Shown in pieces: positions 23,230-36,779 of a DNA stretch of 64,000 nucleotides; position 1 is the stretch's first letter, and each line of letters starts with the position of its first letter. This DNA comes from Castanea sativa (lineage: Eukaryota > Streptophyta > Magnoliopsida > Fagales > Fagaceae), in contig NC_134015.1 of the NCBI RefSeq assembly GCF_040712315.1, forward strand, positions 43,235,464-43,299,463. The letters are read 5' to 3'. The translations under genes and the position numbers were made by a program. The notes below the pieces were generated by a model. The model did no database searches and was not told the origin of the DNA. It saw nothing but the letters and a program-made list of their open reading frames with translations.

Positions 23230-25068
23230 GTATAGGACAATAGAAAAGGCAATTAAGTCTTAGGCTCATTTCTCATCCACACAGCACAAGTCTTTGGCCG
23301 TGAAGATGAAAAGGAATGTGTCCTAGTATGTCTACTAAAGGATATATAGGAATTAACATTCTCCTAAAATTGAGTTAAAAAGCTTAAAGCTTTTAATAAC
23401 TCTCCAAACAAAGGTGTTGAACCTTGAGAGGGAACCTGTAATCGTTTGGACACTTGCTTATGAGGATACAACTTGAAGCAATTAGGACGAATGTATCCGA
23501 AAACACTACAATAGTGACAAACAGGAGTAGTTTTTGAACTCCTAGACTTCCTAGAGTGAGGTCTAACAAAGGATTTAGAATTAGCTAAATCAGTTTTGGA
23601 TTTCATACATTCATCACCTTTCTCAAATCGGGGCACAGAGACAGTCTTTGATCCAGAAGCCTTGGAAGAGAAGGGATTTGAATAGTTAACATATCCTAAG
23701 CCAGCCTTATCAGAACTAGGCTTTTGAGGACTCAATACCTCATCAAGCTTTGTACTAGACATCCTCTCTATTTGAGTTCTAGCTTAACTAAGTTCAACCT
23801 CAAGATTCTTGACCTTCTTTTCTAGTGAAGTGTTTTCCACAACAAGAGTCTCAACTAACCTTGTAGTCTCATCTAGTTTGACTAATAGTTCAATTTTTTC
23901 AATTTTTACCTCATTAAGCTCTTTTCTACAATGATGTAAAGCCTTTTCAAATTTTATAAACTCAGTGCATAGTTTATCACAGGCTTCCTAAAAGTTCAAT
24001 TTCTTGAGTACTTCATCATCAAAAGAATCCTAACTTTCACTAGCACTCTCCATAATCACCTTATTGGTTGTGGCAGTAAAAGTCATAAAGTGACCACATT
24101 CATCTGCATACTCATCAGAAGAGTCATTCTGAGTATCACTCAAGGTAGCAACCAACCCTTTACCTTTTGAATTCTTGGCCTTTTCCTTCATGAGATAGTT
24201 TGGGCACTCTATCCTCATATGACCAAAACCTTTGTACTCATGGCACTGGATGAGGGGTTTCTCATTCTTGCACATCCTAGAGGATTTAGATTTCCTAAAA
24301 GGCTTGTCCTTATCCTTTTTCCTATATTGAAGAAACTTAATAATCTCATTAGCTATGAAGGTTAGATTCTCATCATCATCATCATCTTCGACTTCATCTT
24401 CGCTTTCATCTTCATCTTCAGAGTCATCAATCTCTTCCTCTATACCCTTAAGAGCTAAGTTTTTTATCTTTCCACATTTTACCATTAAACCTAATCCCAT
24501 CTCATAGGTTCGAAGATTCCTCACAAGCTCAGTCAAAGGAATTTTATCAATGTCCTTCACTTCTTCAATGGTAGTGAGCTTGGCATGGAATCATTCAGGT
24601 AAGGACCTAAGGATTTTCCTAACAATTTTGGATTCTGCTATAGATCCTCCAAGGTCGAAGGCAGAATTCACAATGGCATTGAGTTTAGCATAGAACTCAT
24701 CAAAGGTCTCATCTTCCTCCATCCTTACTGCCTTGGTACCTCTATAGGTGGTCTTAAGAATGGTACATGCTTCCTTGGCAACTTCCATTGATGATATTTT
24801 CTTGAATTACTCATTGGTCACCCTACAAAACAAAGCATTCAATGCCCTACTTTTGAAATATTCTGCATTAATTGTTGCTTCAACATAATCCATCGACACT
24901 TCCTTTGGCATAATCCAGCCAACTTCAACAGCTTGCCGAACTTTTTCACCTAGAGCCTGCAAAAAAACTTTCATATGAACTTTCAAGTATGCATAATTAG
25001 TGCCATCAAATAAAGGAGGAATCAAAAGAGATTGTCCATGATTAGAGTGTACCCGCTCTAATACCACT
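23230..25068 (-). pseudogene. gag: copia gag remnant, family 1, unit 2
   Basis: Minus-strand Gag with N terminus PLFDGTNYAYLKVHMKVFLQ (about 25,010), UBN2-like middle (FYAKLNAIVNSAFDLGG), a long Asp/Glu run (about 24,350-24,440), first knuckle CHEYKGFGHMRIEC (second Cys changed to Tyr), and second knuckle CHYCSVFGYIRPNC (His changed to Tyr) near 23,480-23,525. It ends shortly after, near KTCAVWMRNEPKT, just before where protease would begin. Stops after LRSLPE, ESASES and before ARTQIERM are shared with 42,900-44,776. A damaged primer binding site is at 25,055-25,066. Confidence 0.8.
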
Positions 25069-26009
25069 TGTTGGGAAATTTATACCCCGGTTGATAGAAT
25101 TAATAAGTTTTAAACCCAAGTTGTTAATTATATTTATTATGAATAAACCTTGTTAAAACAAACAAACATCAATATCATACACAATGGAATAGTAAATAAG
25201 ACAAGAAATGACCTAGGAAAACCAATGAGACAAACTCGTTTCATAGTAAAAACCCTAGGGGGAAACCTTCTTTAAAAGCAATTCACTATAGTAAATGAAA
25301 GTTTCAGATCTAGTACAAAACACTTGTCCCTAGAATCTACAATCCTCGTAGATGAACTTACAGCAGAAACTTTTTACTGCTTTAGAACCTCTGAACTCCC
25401 TAGTATATGAACCCCACACTTTTGCACGAATCCCAGTACATGACTAACCAATGATGCCACGTGACTAACTCCAACAACTTAAAGAAGATGTTGTTGGCTT
25501 CAAAGTTCTTCACTTCATTAACAATGAAGATCAAAAAGTACTTGGTTACAAAACCCTTGGCGTAAAGACGCCGTAGCTTCTTCAAAGAGAATAATGAACT
25601 AGGTCACTATCTGCTTGTATTCTCTTGGCATCCACTTTTGATAGCCTTTAAAATAAACCTTATATATGTCTAGGATTGTGAGAAAAGAAACCCTACACAA
25701 ATATTTCAACATGGGCCGAAAATTAGATCTGGAAATTCTGATTTCGTAAATCTCAACAGATACAACTTGGGTCGAGCTTCTGTCAAGTTTTAACAATATA
25801 TCTCGATAGAAAGAATTCTGTCAAGACTTTTGTCGAGCTTTAATGAACAGCTCTTCGTCACTTGTTTCTCGGTTAGATCTTCATGGCTTTAAAACTTGAC
25901 TTGAACAACATGTTTCTTGAAGTCTTAAACCCGTCCTAGATCTACCCAATTACAAGTAAAGTGCATTTTGTCAAAGGATTATCCAATTACATAAAATATG
26001 TCTCTAACA
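25069..26009 (-). mobile_element. SIRE-like LTR, family 1, complete, unit 2
   Basis: About 941 bases, TGTTGGGAAATTTATA to CTCTAACA, 5' LTR of the minus-strand gag element to its left. It leads into the type I block of unit 3 at the same base as the LTRs ending at 237, 13,924 and 45,704. Confidence 0.8.
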
Positions 26010-27532
26010 ACTTGTTGTTCTTATTACCTATAAAAGGAAATGTAGTTTATTATGAGTACTTGGGAAATAGACCAAGTGAATGGAAGTGGACCTTAATGGA
26101 CCAAACTAGAGCGAAATACTATGCTAATGTGGCTCAATAGGAGCATGGCAACAACAAATTATACACTTTGGCTGTTAAATATAAAAATTTCTATAATAAC
26201 TGCAGGGGGACATGCGTCAGGCCCATTTCAGAGCCATGCTGAGAATGTTGGGTTGCCAACATTAGAGGGGTGAGCTCAGCCTGAGGACAAAGGAATTACA
26301 AAAGACCCAATGCTCGAACCCATGATCCCAATTCATCATTAATGCACATTCAAGCACTCAAATTGGTGTTAGGCATAAGTTAAAAGTAATCTGACACAGT
26401 CAAATCAATGGGAGCAACTACCGATCCTTGATTCGATAAGGGGGAACAGTACAATAGACTCACAAGACCACTTAGATCCTAAACTCGGTAGGTCCCACAC
26501 ACGTGAGGGAGATTTCGTCAAAATGAAGGTCCTAGTAACAAGAGAGTGTAAATAGGAAAGGGGGTTGGAGAAATTGGGAGGTGAAAACATGAGAGGAACG
26601 AGAGTCATACATTGTGAATTTGAGATTCATCTCGGGGCACAGGGGAACATACTCAGTCCAAGGATCATATCCTCGGCCCAAGCTTAGAATCAAATGCAAC
26701 AAACTGCATTCGTGGCTCAGCACATTGTAGTTAACAACTGCTCTTGGGACCTCACATCATGGGTTAAAAATGTCCCTAATAAGGAAAAAAAATGAGGGCC
26801 TAAGCCCAATCCTATAGTTTTTGGGTCTGGCCACTACATTAACTTATGTAAAAATTCTTTGGTGAGGTAGATTGCTAAGTAAAGAGAATTCTAATTTTTT
26901 TTATATAAATCTTAGAAAAATAAAAATAGAAACAAAAATAGGATATACATAAATGCATATACGCCATTAATGCTTCTTGGATATACATAAAATAAATTCA
27001 TACTTCTTGTATTTAATTCTTTTTTTACTAATCAAGTGCACAATTATTTTATATTATCAAATGCATGTGTTATTAAAATTTGCTTTTCTCTCATGATGGT
27101 TTTCATTAATTATTGGTAAAGTAAACTAGATACGAGGAAGAGGGTAGTATTCCAAATCCACTAATATTTTTTATAATAATTTATATTCAAATTTTATTAT
27201 TTCAATATTAATAATTAATAAACAGAATCTTGTCATTTCATTTAATACAAATTACGTGCACTATGCTTGTGTCCAGAAACTCTTATTTTTTTAATTAAAA
27301 TATAACATTTTTAAGTCGAGACGACAAGTAATTTTAGTTTAAGTATAAAATGTGTGTCGTAATTTTATGAAATTTTAACTTGAATTTTAACTTTATATCC
27401 TTAATTTTTCTTACTGTTTGAATTTTTTGGAATTATATTTTAAATTTAAACATTTTAATTTACATTTATATCTTGTCTTATTAACAAATCATTTTCAATT
27501 ATATGGTAGATTTAATTTTCTAAGTATGGAAC
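26010..27532. repeat. type I block, unit 3 (two internal deletions)
   Basis: Starts like 238, but jumps near 26,068 from CTTGGGAAAT directly to AGACCAAGTGAATGG, losing the AT-rich lead and nearly all of the minisatellite. It jumps again near 26,935-27,010, losing the MITE. It ends at the GGAAC target site. Confidence 0.8.
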
Positions 27533-28936
27533 AGTTAGGATGTGTGCCCCTAAATCCTATTGTATGATGTTATGTATGATATTATATTTGACATTATGTA
27601 TGACTTAATATTGTGTTTGATAAATTTGTTTTATTATTATCTAAAAATAATGGCAACATGAATATTGGGATAATATTATATAGTCCGTGAGATGTATTGT
27701 ATGTGATTTATGTGATTTAGTCACAGAAGATATAAATCACAAATTCCTTGTAAACTCAAAATGTAGTTCGTAATTGGTGACGAAATAGAGCATTTCATCT
27801 GCAAAGACTATAACACATCAACTAAGAAAATTTGTCTTGATCATGGAAATGGAGATTTTTAGTTGGTATGTTGATATGTTTTAAGAGTTAAAATAATTTG
27901 CAGTGGACCGCTGTGAGATTTATTATTCTTCTAACGACTGCCAAATTAATAATAAACCCACGACTTATATTTGCATGAACTTTTAATCCTAAGAGAATAA
28001 TGGACTTAATCATGAGGTGTAAGTTGCTTTGATATATCAGGAGTGAGATCTAAAGTAACGGTCAAAACTTCAGTATGTTGGGAAACCACATTTAGTGTTT
28101 ATGGAACATATATTCTCAAGATGGAATTCATAGTCTCTTAGCGGAAATATAAAATATTCCCTTGAGATTAGTTTAATGGGTTTGTTATTCAAAGAGTGAG
28201 GCCTAACCACTTTAGTAAGGAGTTACTAAAGTATATGTTTATGGAATTGGATTTCAAAAATATATAATGAATAACTTAAAGGATTAAACCGGGTACTCAA
28301 GGATAAGATGTAGTAATTTACAAAGTGACAGTCTACATTCATGACTTTGTGTTACTATGAATATTTTATGATATGGTTGCATGTACAATAAATTCTTGGG
28401 ATATAATTTATAAATATAGCCTAAAGTGCAACTATATTTATATAGTGGTATTAAATATAGTCAATGGTAAATTTGAACTTGTTAAGAGTTGATAGAAAAA
28501 CCCAAGGACCATTGGAGCTAGTGTCTTATTGGTCCCATTTGGTCCCATTTGGTCCCACTCCAAACCACATACTTAAGCCTAATTGGAAAGGCCCAAAAGG
28601 CCAGTCCAATTAGATAATCAGTTAGATACAAAGGGAGAAACATACAAAATTTTTTATGGAGAATTTTAAGAACACTATTACGAAGTGGTGTAAGAAGTGT
28701 TAGACACTTTTTGGCATTCTCCCTTTGGAACTAATTGATTGGAGTGAAGATTGAAAGTGTTCCCAAGTGCTTCTGATCTTCGGTTTTGAAATTCACCGCT
28801 CCAAGGTACACTCTCTTTTTCTCAAATTCTGAAACTTATATAGTACATGTTAACTTTTATGAATGAAGTAGATCTGTTATTTTTTCGCTGCGGATGTTTT
28901 GTATGCGCTACAAACATGTATATTTCCCTCAGGAAC
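27528..28936 (+). mobile_element. copia solo LTR with GGAAC target duplication, unit 3
   Basis: LTR 27,533-28,931 (1,399 bases) between GGAAC at 27,528-27,532 and GGAAC at 28,932-28,936. It starts AGTTAGGATG (canonical TG mutated) and ends TTTCCCTCA. Same family as the LTRs of the element at 49,851. No internal domain. The class B promoters (5,749 and 20,388) retain the unfilled sequence TATGGAAAAGTGAATACT. Confidence 0.85.
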
Positions 28937-29010
28937 AATGAATACTAAAAAAATTGTATTTATACCAAGATTATTAGCATGCATTTATCACAATAATACA
29001 TGACCATATT

Positions 29011-29028
29011 GCTTTTACAACTTGTAAG

Positions 29029-29097
<69 letters not shown>

Positions 29098-29364
29098 ATT
29101 TGATTTTTTATATGATGGTGGCTAATGAAATATTGACGGCAGGTTTATCATTACCAAGAATGTCAAATGCTGCGGATCGCTGTTTTCGCGAAGTTGATTG
29201 TACATTCATAATCAAATGTCGTCCTAAGTGCTTCCCCTTTTGTGTAAATGGGAGTATGTGAGTGCTCCTGTGCTGTAACCCAAAATGAAGCTACAATTGA
29301 AGGCAATCATGACAATCTGGCAACAATTAGCAAATACTACTCATTCAAAAATAATGCAAACTAA
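29011..29364 (+). pseudogene. class A cysteine-rich peptide gene copy 2, broken
   Basis: Only the last bases of exon 1 survive (CTTTTACAACTT, then GTAAG). The TATA box, both Met codons and most of the signal peptide were deleted; ATATTG joins CTTTTACAAC. Exon 2 from 29,143 keeps the signal end and five cysteine positions, shares the class A one-base insertion, and then has a TGA directly after VNGSM. The homologous end of the ancestral frame is TAA at 29,362-29,364. Confidence 0.8.
29031..29094 (+). repeat. TC microsatellite in the pseudogene intron
   Basis: About 64 bases of TC with one CC interruption, the longest of the five intron tracts. Confidence 0.9.
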
Positions 29365-29926
29365 ATTGAGTACTAGAAGTTGTACTTGTCTTGGTTCTAA
29401 AAAAGAAAAAAAGTTGTGCCTGTCTTGTCATAGGGATAATAATTTCAATCTAAAGGTTGTAGGTGGTGCAAAGTCTAAAAAGAAATAAGATCATTTATCA
29501 GTTTCATTAATGTTGAAATAAAAAGGACACTTTGAACTTCATGGCAAAGAAAAAAAAAATTTGATACCATATGAAGGAATTGCAAATTTCTATAACAGTA
29601 TGTTAGGATTCACATCATGTAATCCAATTGTATGATTTTAGCTTTTCACAATTCACGTCCTAGAATCCAATTTATGATTTTACCTTTACTAAAACTTTTT
29701 GATTTGCAGAGACTATATAATATGATCAATAGAAATGTTGATACAATTGGAATATATTAAACTTGTCTTGCCCCAATTTTTCATTGGCAAGATATTGCCT
29801 TCTTTTTAAGTAAGACACAACCTAACCCCTCAAGTTTTTCAAATGCCTATTTCCAAACCTATTTCCAATTTGAACTCACCACCGTCCATATAAGGATTAA
29901 TAGGCCACATGTCCTCATGTGGGACA
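29365..29926. repeat. downstream block of class A pseudogene, unit 3 (left part)
   Basis: Same 3' flank as 6,312 and 58,371, interrupted by an inverted solo LTR at 29,927. No gene seen. Confidence 0.65.
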
Positions 29927-31369
29927 TAAAGGAAAAATTGTGGTTTTGTATCTCATACAAAACCCACAGCGGAAGCGACGAACTAGGGTCTATTTCATTC
30001 ATGATTGATAATGTGCACTATGTAAATTTTAGAATTTAAGAACAAGATAGCGTACCTTGGTGTGGAGAAATTCAAAACAAAGATTAGAAGCACTTGGGAA
30101 CACTTTTAATCTTCACTCCAATTCCACTTTACGCCCAAGATGTGTGGTCTCTCAATCAGTTTTTCAAAGGGAGAATGAAAGTGTGTCTCACACTCTCTCA
30201 CACACCATTTCTTTTTCTTTTCTAATCTCTTCTAATAAAAATTCTGTATGTTTCTCCCTTTATAATTAACTGATTATCTAATTGGGCTGGCCTATTGGGC
30301 CTTTCCAATTGGGCTTTAGTGTGTGGCTTGGAGTGGGACCAAAAGGGACCAATAAGACACTAGCTCCAATGGGCCTTGGGCTTTTCTGTCAACTCTTGAC
30401 AAGTCCAAAGTTACCATTAATTATATTTAATACCACTATATAAATATAATTGCACTCTAGGCCTTATTAATAAATTATATCCCAAGACTTTATTATACAC
30501 GTAACCCCTTCATAAAATATTCGTAGTAACACAAAGTCATAAATGTAGACTGCCACTTTGTAAATTACTACATCTTATCCTTGAGTACCCGGTTTAATTC
30601 TTTAAAGTTATTCATTATATATTTATGAAATCCAATTTCATAAATATATATACTTTAAAATTTTCTTACTAAAGTGGTTAGGCCTAACTCTCTGAATAAC
30701 TGAAACCATTAAACTTATCTCAAGGGAATATTTTATATCGATATCAAGAGACTATGAATTCCATCTTGAGAATATATGTTTCATCAACACTAAATGTGGC
30801 TGCCCAAAATACTGAGGTTTTGACCGTCACTTCAAATCTCACTCCTGATATATCAAAGCAACCTACACTTCATGATCAGGTCCATTATTCTCTCAGGATT
30901 AAGAGTTCATGCAAATAGAAGTCATGAGATTTATTATTCATTTGACAGTCGTTAGAAGAATAATAAATCTCACAGCGATCCTGTTCAATATGTTTTAACT
31001 CTTAAAACATATCAACATATCAACTAGAAGTTTCCACTTCCATGATCAAGATAAATCATCTTAGTTGATATGTTATAGTCTTCGCAGGTGAAATGCCCAA
31101 TTTCATCACCGACTACGAACTATAAATTCTGAGTTTACAAAGAACTTGTGATTTACATCTTCTGTGACTTTTCACATAAATCACATACAATGCATCTCAT
31201 GGACTATATGATAATGTCCCATATTCATGTTACCATTATTTTAGATAATAATAAAATAACTTTATCAATCACAATATTAAGTCATACATCATGTCTTACA
31301 TAATGTCATACATAATATCATACATAGCATCATACAATAGGATTTAAGGGCACTAATCCTAACAGGACA
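29922..31369 (-). mobile_element. inverted copia solo LTR with GGACA target duplication
   Basis: Minus-strand LTR 29,927-31,364 (1,438 bases), reverse complement of the LTR family at 49,851, flanked by GGACA at 29,922-29,926 and 31,365-31,369. The paralogous empty sites read GTGGGACATACGCACC near 6,963 and GTGAGACATACACACC near 58,922. It is found only in unit 3, so it arrived after or late in the amplification. Confidence 0.85.
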
Positions 31370-32509
31370 TACATACCATCCTATTGTATAGGATTCCACT
31401 CTGTTACTATTTGTCAAGCCCCAATTCTTCATTGACAAGACATTGTTCTTTTTCAAACTGGCACATAGGCTCATCCTCATCTCTCATCATCAAATTCAAT
31501 TTCTTTTAAGGATAATTGATTTTTATGATCGTATTGATAATAGCTAGAATCGGTAGACTTACTATCTATTGTTTTCTTTTTAAAGTACAATCAATTTCAA
31601 TGTTTTAGATTACAATTGGAGCTTTCCTTTTAACATACATGTGCATTTTATTAGCTTGTAAAAGGGGTACTAATTTTTTTTCAATATGGGTAATAGCGTA
31701 ATAAGCCTTAATAAAAATATAATATAAATATGCTATGTTATATTAGTTGAAAGAGGGGTCTTTCTTTTATTTAGGGGCCTTGGGAACTGACTTAGTCATC
31801 TATATGCTAGAGTCTGCCTTGAATTTTATATAAATTGCATGGTAAAGACTTTGGTTTGTGTTATTAAAATTATCTACAAGGTAGGAGGATCAAGGATGGG
31901 AATCGGGAAAGTAATTCTAATATAGAAAAAAAAATTATCTTACTAGTCCATTTGATGAAAAACAATTGTCAAAGAGAACATGACCGTAAGACCATAACAT
32001 TATAGATCATACATTCAACTCCTATGGGAATGGGGCAGGGCACCAATGATATGGTCCCAAAATTTTCACGATAAAATTCTCATCATGAGAGTATAGCCAC
32101 GTGAGTAAACCCTCAAGGCTAAAATCAATGAGAAAAGTCACCTCGACGACTAAAAATTCTCAACACGAGAGTAAGTCATGTGATCAAACTTGTACGATTA
32201 AAACCAATTAACAAAATCATATAAACAACCCAAATCTCAAAACAAGAATAAAATCTTATGATTAAAGTCACAAGTATAAAAACCGAAGGGCATAACTGTT
32301 TTGGTGAAATTCTCAAAGAAACAGGTGAGATCAACACTATCAACAAATCAAAAGTTCTAGCTAATTATCAAGATTAGCAAGAAGCATGAGATGTAAATAT
32401 ATGGCATCCAAAAATAGGGGTCTTCATCAAAACAAGTGGAAACTATCAATATTCCTACAGTCGTCCAAAATGTAGAAGTAAGAAAAAGGGGGTCATAGAC
32501 CAAAATCAT
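31370..32509. repeat. downstream block, unit 3 (right part)
   Basis: Continues the flank shared with 7,000-7,480 and 58,930-59,510. From about 31,960 it has a segment, shared only with 59,515-60,060, containing repeated CTCATCATGAGAGTA and CTCAACACGAGAGTAAG motifs. I do not recognise it and see no gene. Confidence 0.55.
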
Positions 32510-33513
32510 ATTGACCCCATGTGATGGATTAATTAATTAATTTGCCAAGTTTAATTAATTAACCAATTTAACCTACAAATGCATGGTATCACAAACAAAT
32601 CACAAATTTAACTAAAGTGCAGCAAAAAATAAATTGACACGGTAATTTGTTTATTAATGGGGAAAACCACCATGGCTAAAACCCCACCAAGTGATTTTAA
32701 GGTCACCACTCCCGAGAATCCACTATTACCACAACAAGCGGTTACAAGTAAAGGAATCTCAGCACCTTATACCAACCTATAGTTGAACCCTTACCCTAAT
32801 ACATAATTGAACTTGTTCTGTAGTGACAATCTCTTCTTTTCAGTGCACGGCTTCCAGTATGTGACTAACCAATAGCGCTAATCCCTGTACGCGACTTCAA
32901 TCACCAACTAGAGAAAGATGTTGGCTGCAAAGTTCTTTAGTTCATCCTCACAATGAAGAACAAGAAGATGCTTGGTTACAAAACCCTATGGTGCAAAAAC
33001 ACTGCAACTTCTTCACAAAAAGATGAACTAGGGCAAAGTTTGTCTCCGGTCACAAATTTCTTGAACAAACTTTGCTCAATGCTTGTGCAACTTGTGTCTA
33101 CTTTGACGGCCCTTAAAATAATCATTTTATATGTCTAGGGTTATGAGAAAAGAAGGCCCAAAGACATATCCACGGATTGGAATCAAAACAAATCTGAAAA
33201 ACTGTTTTTTTTAAACCTCGACAGCTAAAGGTGTCGACATGCTGTCGAGAAACCGTCGAGCCTCAAGGCTGGAACAGCTTATTAAAGCTCCATAGATGAA
33301 GCTGTCTAGCTTTAATGACAGGCATTTCTTCAACTTGTTTCTATGACAGACTTACATGGTTTTAACACTTGAACTTGAAACAATGTTTCTTGATGCATTA
33401 AACGCATCCTTGATCTATCCGAATACAAGTAGAGTGCGTTTTCTCAAAAGATTTTCCAATTACATAAAATAATGACATATGTTGCTAACAAGTGAAACAC
33501 ATATGTCCTAACA
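32510..33513 (-). mobile_element. SIRE-like LTR, family 3, unit 3
   Basis: About 1 kb, related to family 2 (GATTAATTAATTAA..., AAAACCCCACCAAGTGATTTTAAGG) and ending CCTAACA at 33,513 next to an intact polypurine tract (33,514-33,527). The left boundary is approximate because no clear TG start is visible. It carries a hairpin-like CCTCGACAGCTAAAGGTGTCGACATGC stretch. Confidence 0.6.
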
Positions 33514-33980
33514 ATCTCCCCCTTTGGCAATCCGTGACAAAACCACAACGAACAAATGAACATATGATAAGCATCATGTATGTAAAAATGGTTAGAAAAC
33601 CTAGGTACAAGAATAATGTATCTCCAGCAAAGAAAGAAAAGAAAAGATACATGTAATCTACCTACTCGATAACACCACTCCAGTGTCTTTCTCTCCTATA
33701 TTTGAGGGGAACGTTACCTCGCCGTAAGCTCTGATGATGTCATTGACTGACGATCATTTCTGGCTTCATCACCAGTGATAACAATTTCATCTTGATCTAC
33801 CCCAAATCGACCAACCCGATCACATCCTGCACAAATTTTCTAGCCCCAAAGAGTTGAGTCCTAAAGAGTTGATGGGTACATAAGAACATCGCAAAATCTT
33901 TGCCTCAGCCACCGAGGTGAATTGGGGATGAATTTTGGTAACTTCATTTGAGTATAGTTACCAAAAACTATTTTTTTTAT
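33514..33980 (-). mobile_element. polypurine tract and 3' internal part of SIRE-like element, unit 3
   Basis: Same as 16,731-17,470, but with about 300 bases missing where GAACATATG joins ATAAGCATCATG (near 33,565). Confidence 0.6.
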
Positions 33981-34685
33981 ATATAATCATGTACAAATTT
34001 TCTATTATAATTTATAGACATTAGTTTGTTTTTTTTATTACCAACAAAAGGAAATATAGTGTATTGCTGAGTACTTGGGAACTTTGTATTACTATTCTGT
34101 TTTGAATAATTTAGTGAGGGATTCAAAGTTTTTCTATTTTAGATTATTATTAGTTGCAGACCCACGCGATGTGTGGAAATATTTGACGATTTATTTTTCT
34201 GTTAAGTAAGAAAAAGGAAAATAGTAGATGAGACTTAAAAGTGTTAGTTTCAAACCATTCTTAAAATGATGTGATTATTTTCAATTAAAGTATAGATGAT
34301 ACAATATATTAGATTTTCAAAATTAAACTATCAATAGTTTTTATTTTGAAGTGTTTTAAATTTAGAAATTTTTTTTTAGGACACATAATGCATTTTACAT
34401 TAATTATTATAGATATTTAATAAATAATGTAATGTGTTGTTATAATTTGTTTCTAGTGCTCCTTACAAGTGGTTTATCCTTTATAAGTATTGAATGGCCT
34501 AATAATTGAGGCAAATTAAAGTAAATCCATCACCTATATTAAAAAAATATGATCTTTAATAACATAAAAATATATATGTAATTTTATTCGCAATCATACG
34601 CAAAGAATGAGAAATAATTGTCAATGAAATAGCTCATATTTTTAGTTTTTACACATACCTCTCTTCTCAAAGTATCATTGAATTT

Positions 34686-34965
34686 GACTAAATGGATTGA
34701 AGTGGATCGACTGGACTGAATGGACTGAACTAGACAAAATAGACCGAATGGAATAAATTAAACAATAATAGACCGAAGTGGACTGAAATGGACCGAAATT
34801 GACTGAATGGACTGAAGTGGACCAATAAGGATTGAAGTGGACGAAACAGACTGAAGTGGACAAAATTGAATGGACCGAAACGAATCGAAATGGACTTAAA
34901 TTGACAGAAATGGACCAAGTGGACAAAAGTGGACCATATTGGGCCAAACTAAACCGAAATACTAT
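34686..34965. repeat. degenerate TGGACYGAA minisatellite, unit 3 type II
   Basis: Type II array with extra units relative to 18,150. It gives opposite-strand open frames rich in Ser, Phe and Val that are compositional only. Confidence 0.8.
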
Positions 34966-35414
34966 GCTAATGTGGGTCGACAGGAGCATGGTAACAATAA
35001 ATTATTCACTTGAGCTTTTAAATATAAAAATTCCTATCTTAATTGTAGGGGAACGTGTGCCAGGCCCATTTCAGAGCCAAACTAGAAATGTTGGGCAGCC
35101 CACATTAGAGGAGTGAGCCCAGCCCAATGACAAACGAATTATGAAAGACCCAACGCTTGAACATGTGATCCCAGCTGAACATTAATGCATATCACAACAC
35201 CCGAATTGACGACTGGCACAAGTTACAAAGTAAATTGACACAGTCAAATCAGTGGGATCCACTGCTAATCCTCGATTTCATAGGGGGGAATAGTACCATT
35301 GATTCACAAGACCACTTAGATCCTAAATTCGGTAGGTCCCACACATGTGAGGGAGATTCCATCATTATGAAGACCCTACTAACAAAGAGTATAAACAAGG
35401 GGGTTTGAAAATTG

Positions 35415-35431
35415 GGGAGGGGGGGGGGGGG
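35415..35431 (+). repeat. long G homopolymer in type II block
   Basis: GGGGA followed by an uninterrupted run of G (12 or more); the same place has about 7 G at 18,865 and 63,252. A length-variable tract. Confidence 0.85.
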
Positions 35432-36094
35432 TGAAATCACAAGAGGAATGAGAGCCATACATTTCGAATTTGAGATTCATCTTGGGGCACAGGGGAACAA
35501 ACTCAGTCCAAGAATCATATCCTCAGCCTAAGCTTAAAATCAAAAGTGACAATCTGCCTTAGTAGCTCAGCCCATTGTAGTTAACAACTGCTCTTGGGTG
35601 CCCCCATCATGGGCTAAAAATGTGCTTAAAAAAAAAAAATATTTTTGAGGGCCCTAGCACAATCCGATAGTTTTAGGGCCTAGCCACTACATTAACTTAT
35701 ATAGAAATTCATTGGTGAGATAGATGGCTAAGTAAAGGGAATTATAAACATGAAACTTTCCTTCAAAAAAAAATTAAAACTAGAGAGAGATGAAACACAA
35801 ATTTTTAAAATTAAAATAATTAAGTATGTGACATTTTTGCTTTATTGATTAGAAACACAATATTTTTTTTATTGAGTGTTACTAAATTCGAGTAAAAATA
35901 CCATATTCCAAATAAGTCATTTTTTATATAAATCTTAGAAAAATAAAAATAGAAATTCATTTATATAAATGATTAGTGCACCATTTATAAATCATTAATA
36001 CATGAAAATAAATGCATATAGGCCATTAATACTTCTTGGATATACATAAAATAAATTCATAGTACTACAATGTTTGGTAGATATATAAGAAAAT

Positions 36095-36373
36095 TAGATT
36101 CAAATCTTCTAGATTTCCTAGGATACTCTACCAAATAAATTTCCGTAAATCTTAACATTTCTTTAATAATTTATTGGTCTAGATTTTGCTATGTCAACAT
36201 TCCACTAATAGTAATTTTCTTACTTTGTTTGCAGCATTATTTTATTATTTTAAGAGTATTGTTAGTAGAATGCTGAGATGACAGAATCTAGACTCTTAAA
36301 TCAAGAAAGATTGGTTAGGATTTAAGAAAATCTATTGATAGAATACCCCAGGAAATCTATAGGATCTAAATCC
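36095..36373. mobile_element. hAT-like MITE, unit 3 type II
   Basis: Same insertion as at 4,918 and 19,544, with AAGAAAAT on both sides. Confidence 0.7.
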
Positions 36374-36779
36374 AAGAAAATATGGCTACATAAGAAAATA
36401 TGACTACAGTGAATGAATATGCATTTAATTCTTCTTTTACTAATCAAGTGCACAATTATTTTGTATTATCAAATGCATGTGTTATTAAAATTTGCTTTTC
36501 TCTCATGATGGTTTTTAGTAATTATTGGTAAACTAATCTAAATATGAGGAAGAGTGTAATATTCCAAATCCACTAATATTTTTTATAATAATTAATATTC
36601 AAATTAAATTATTTTAATACAAATAATTAATAAATATAATCATACAATTTCATTTTATACAAATTTCATGCACTATGCTTGTGTCTAGAAACTCTTACTT
36701 TTTAATTAAAATATAAAATTTTTGAGTGGAGGCCAGAAGTAATTTTACTTTAAGTGTAAAATTTATGTCCTAATTTTAT

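Larger units (their letters stand above)
33981..36779. repeat. type II block, unit 3
   Basis: Near-copy of 17,471-20,220. It stops at about 36,779, inside the AT-rich tail, where TAATTTTATGA joins noncoding copia DNA (AATGCAACAAGCACGC). The class B gene, its promoter and its downstream block are therefore deleted from unit 3. Confidence 0.8.

Noticed and set aside
34675..34989. 104-codon minus-strand ORF rich in Ser, Phe and Val
   Set aside because: It lies on the minisatellite; frame and length change between copies of the block.
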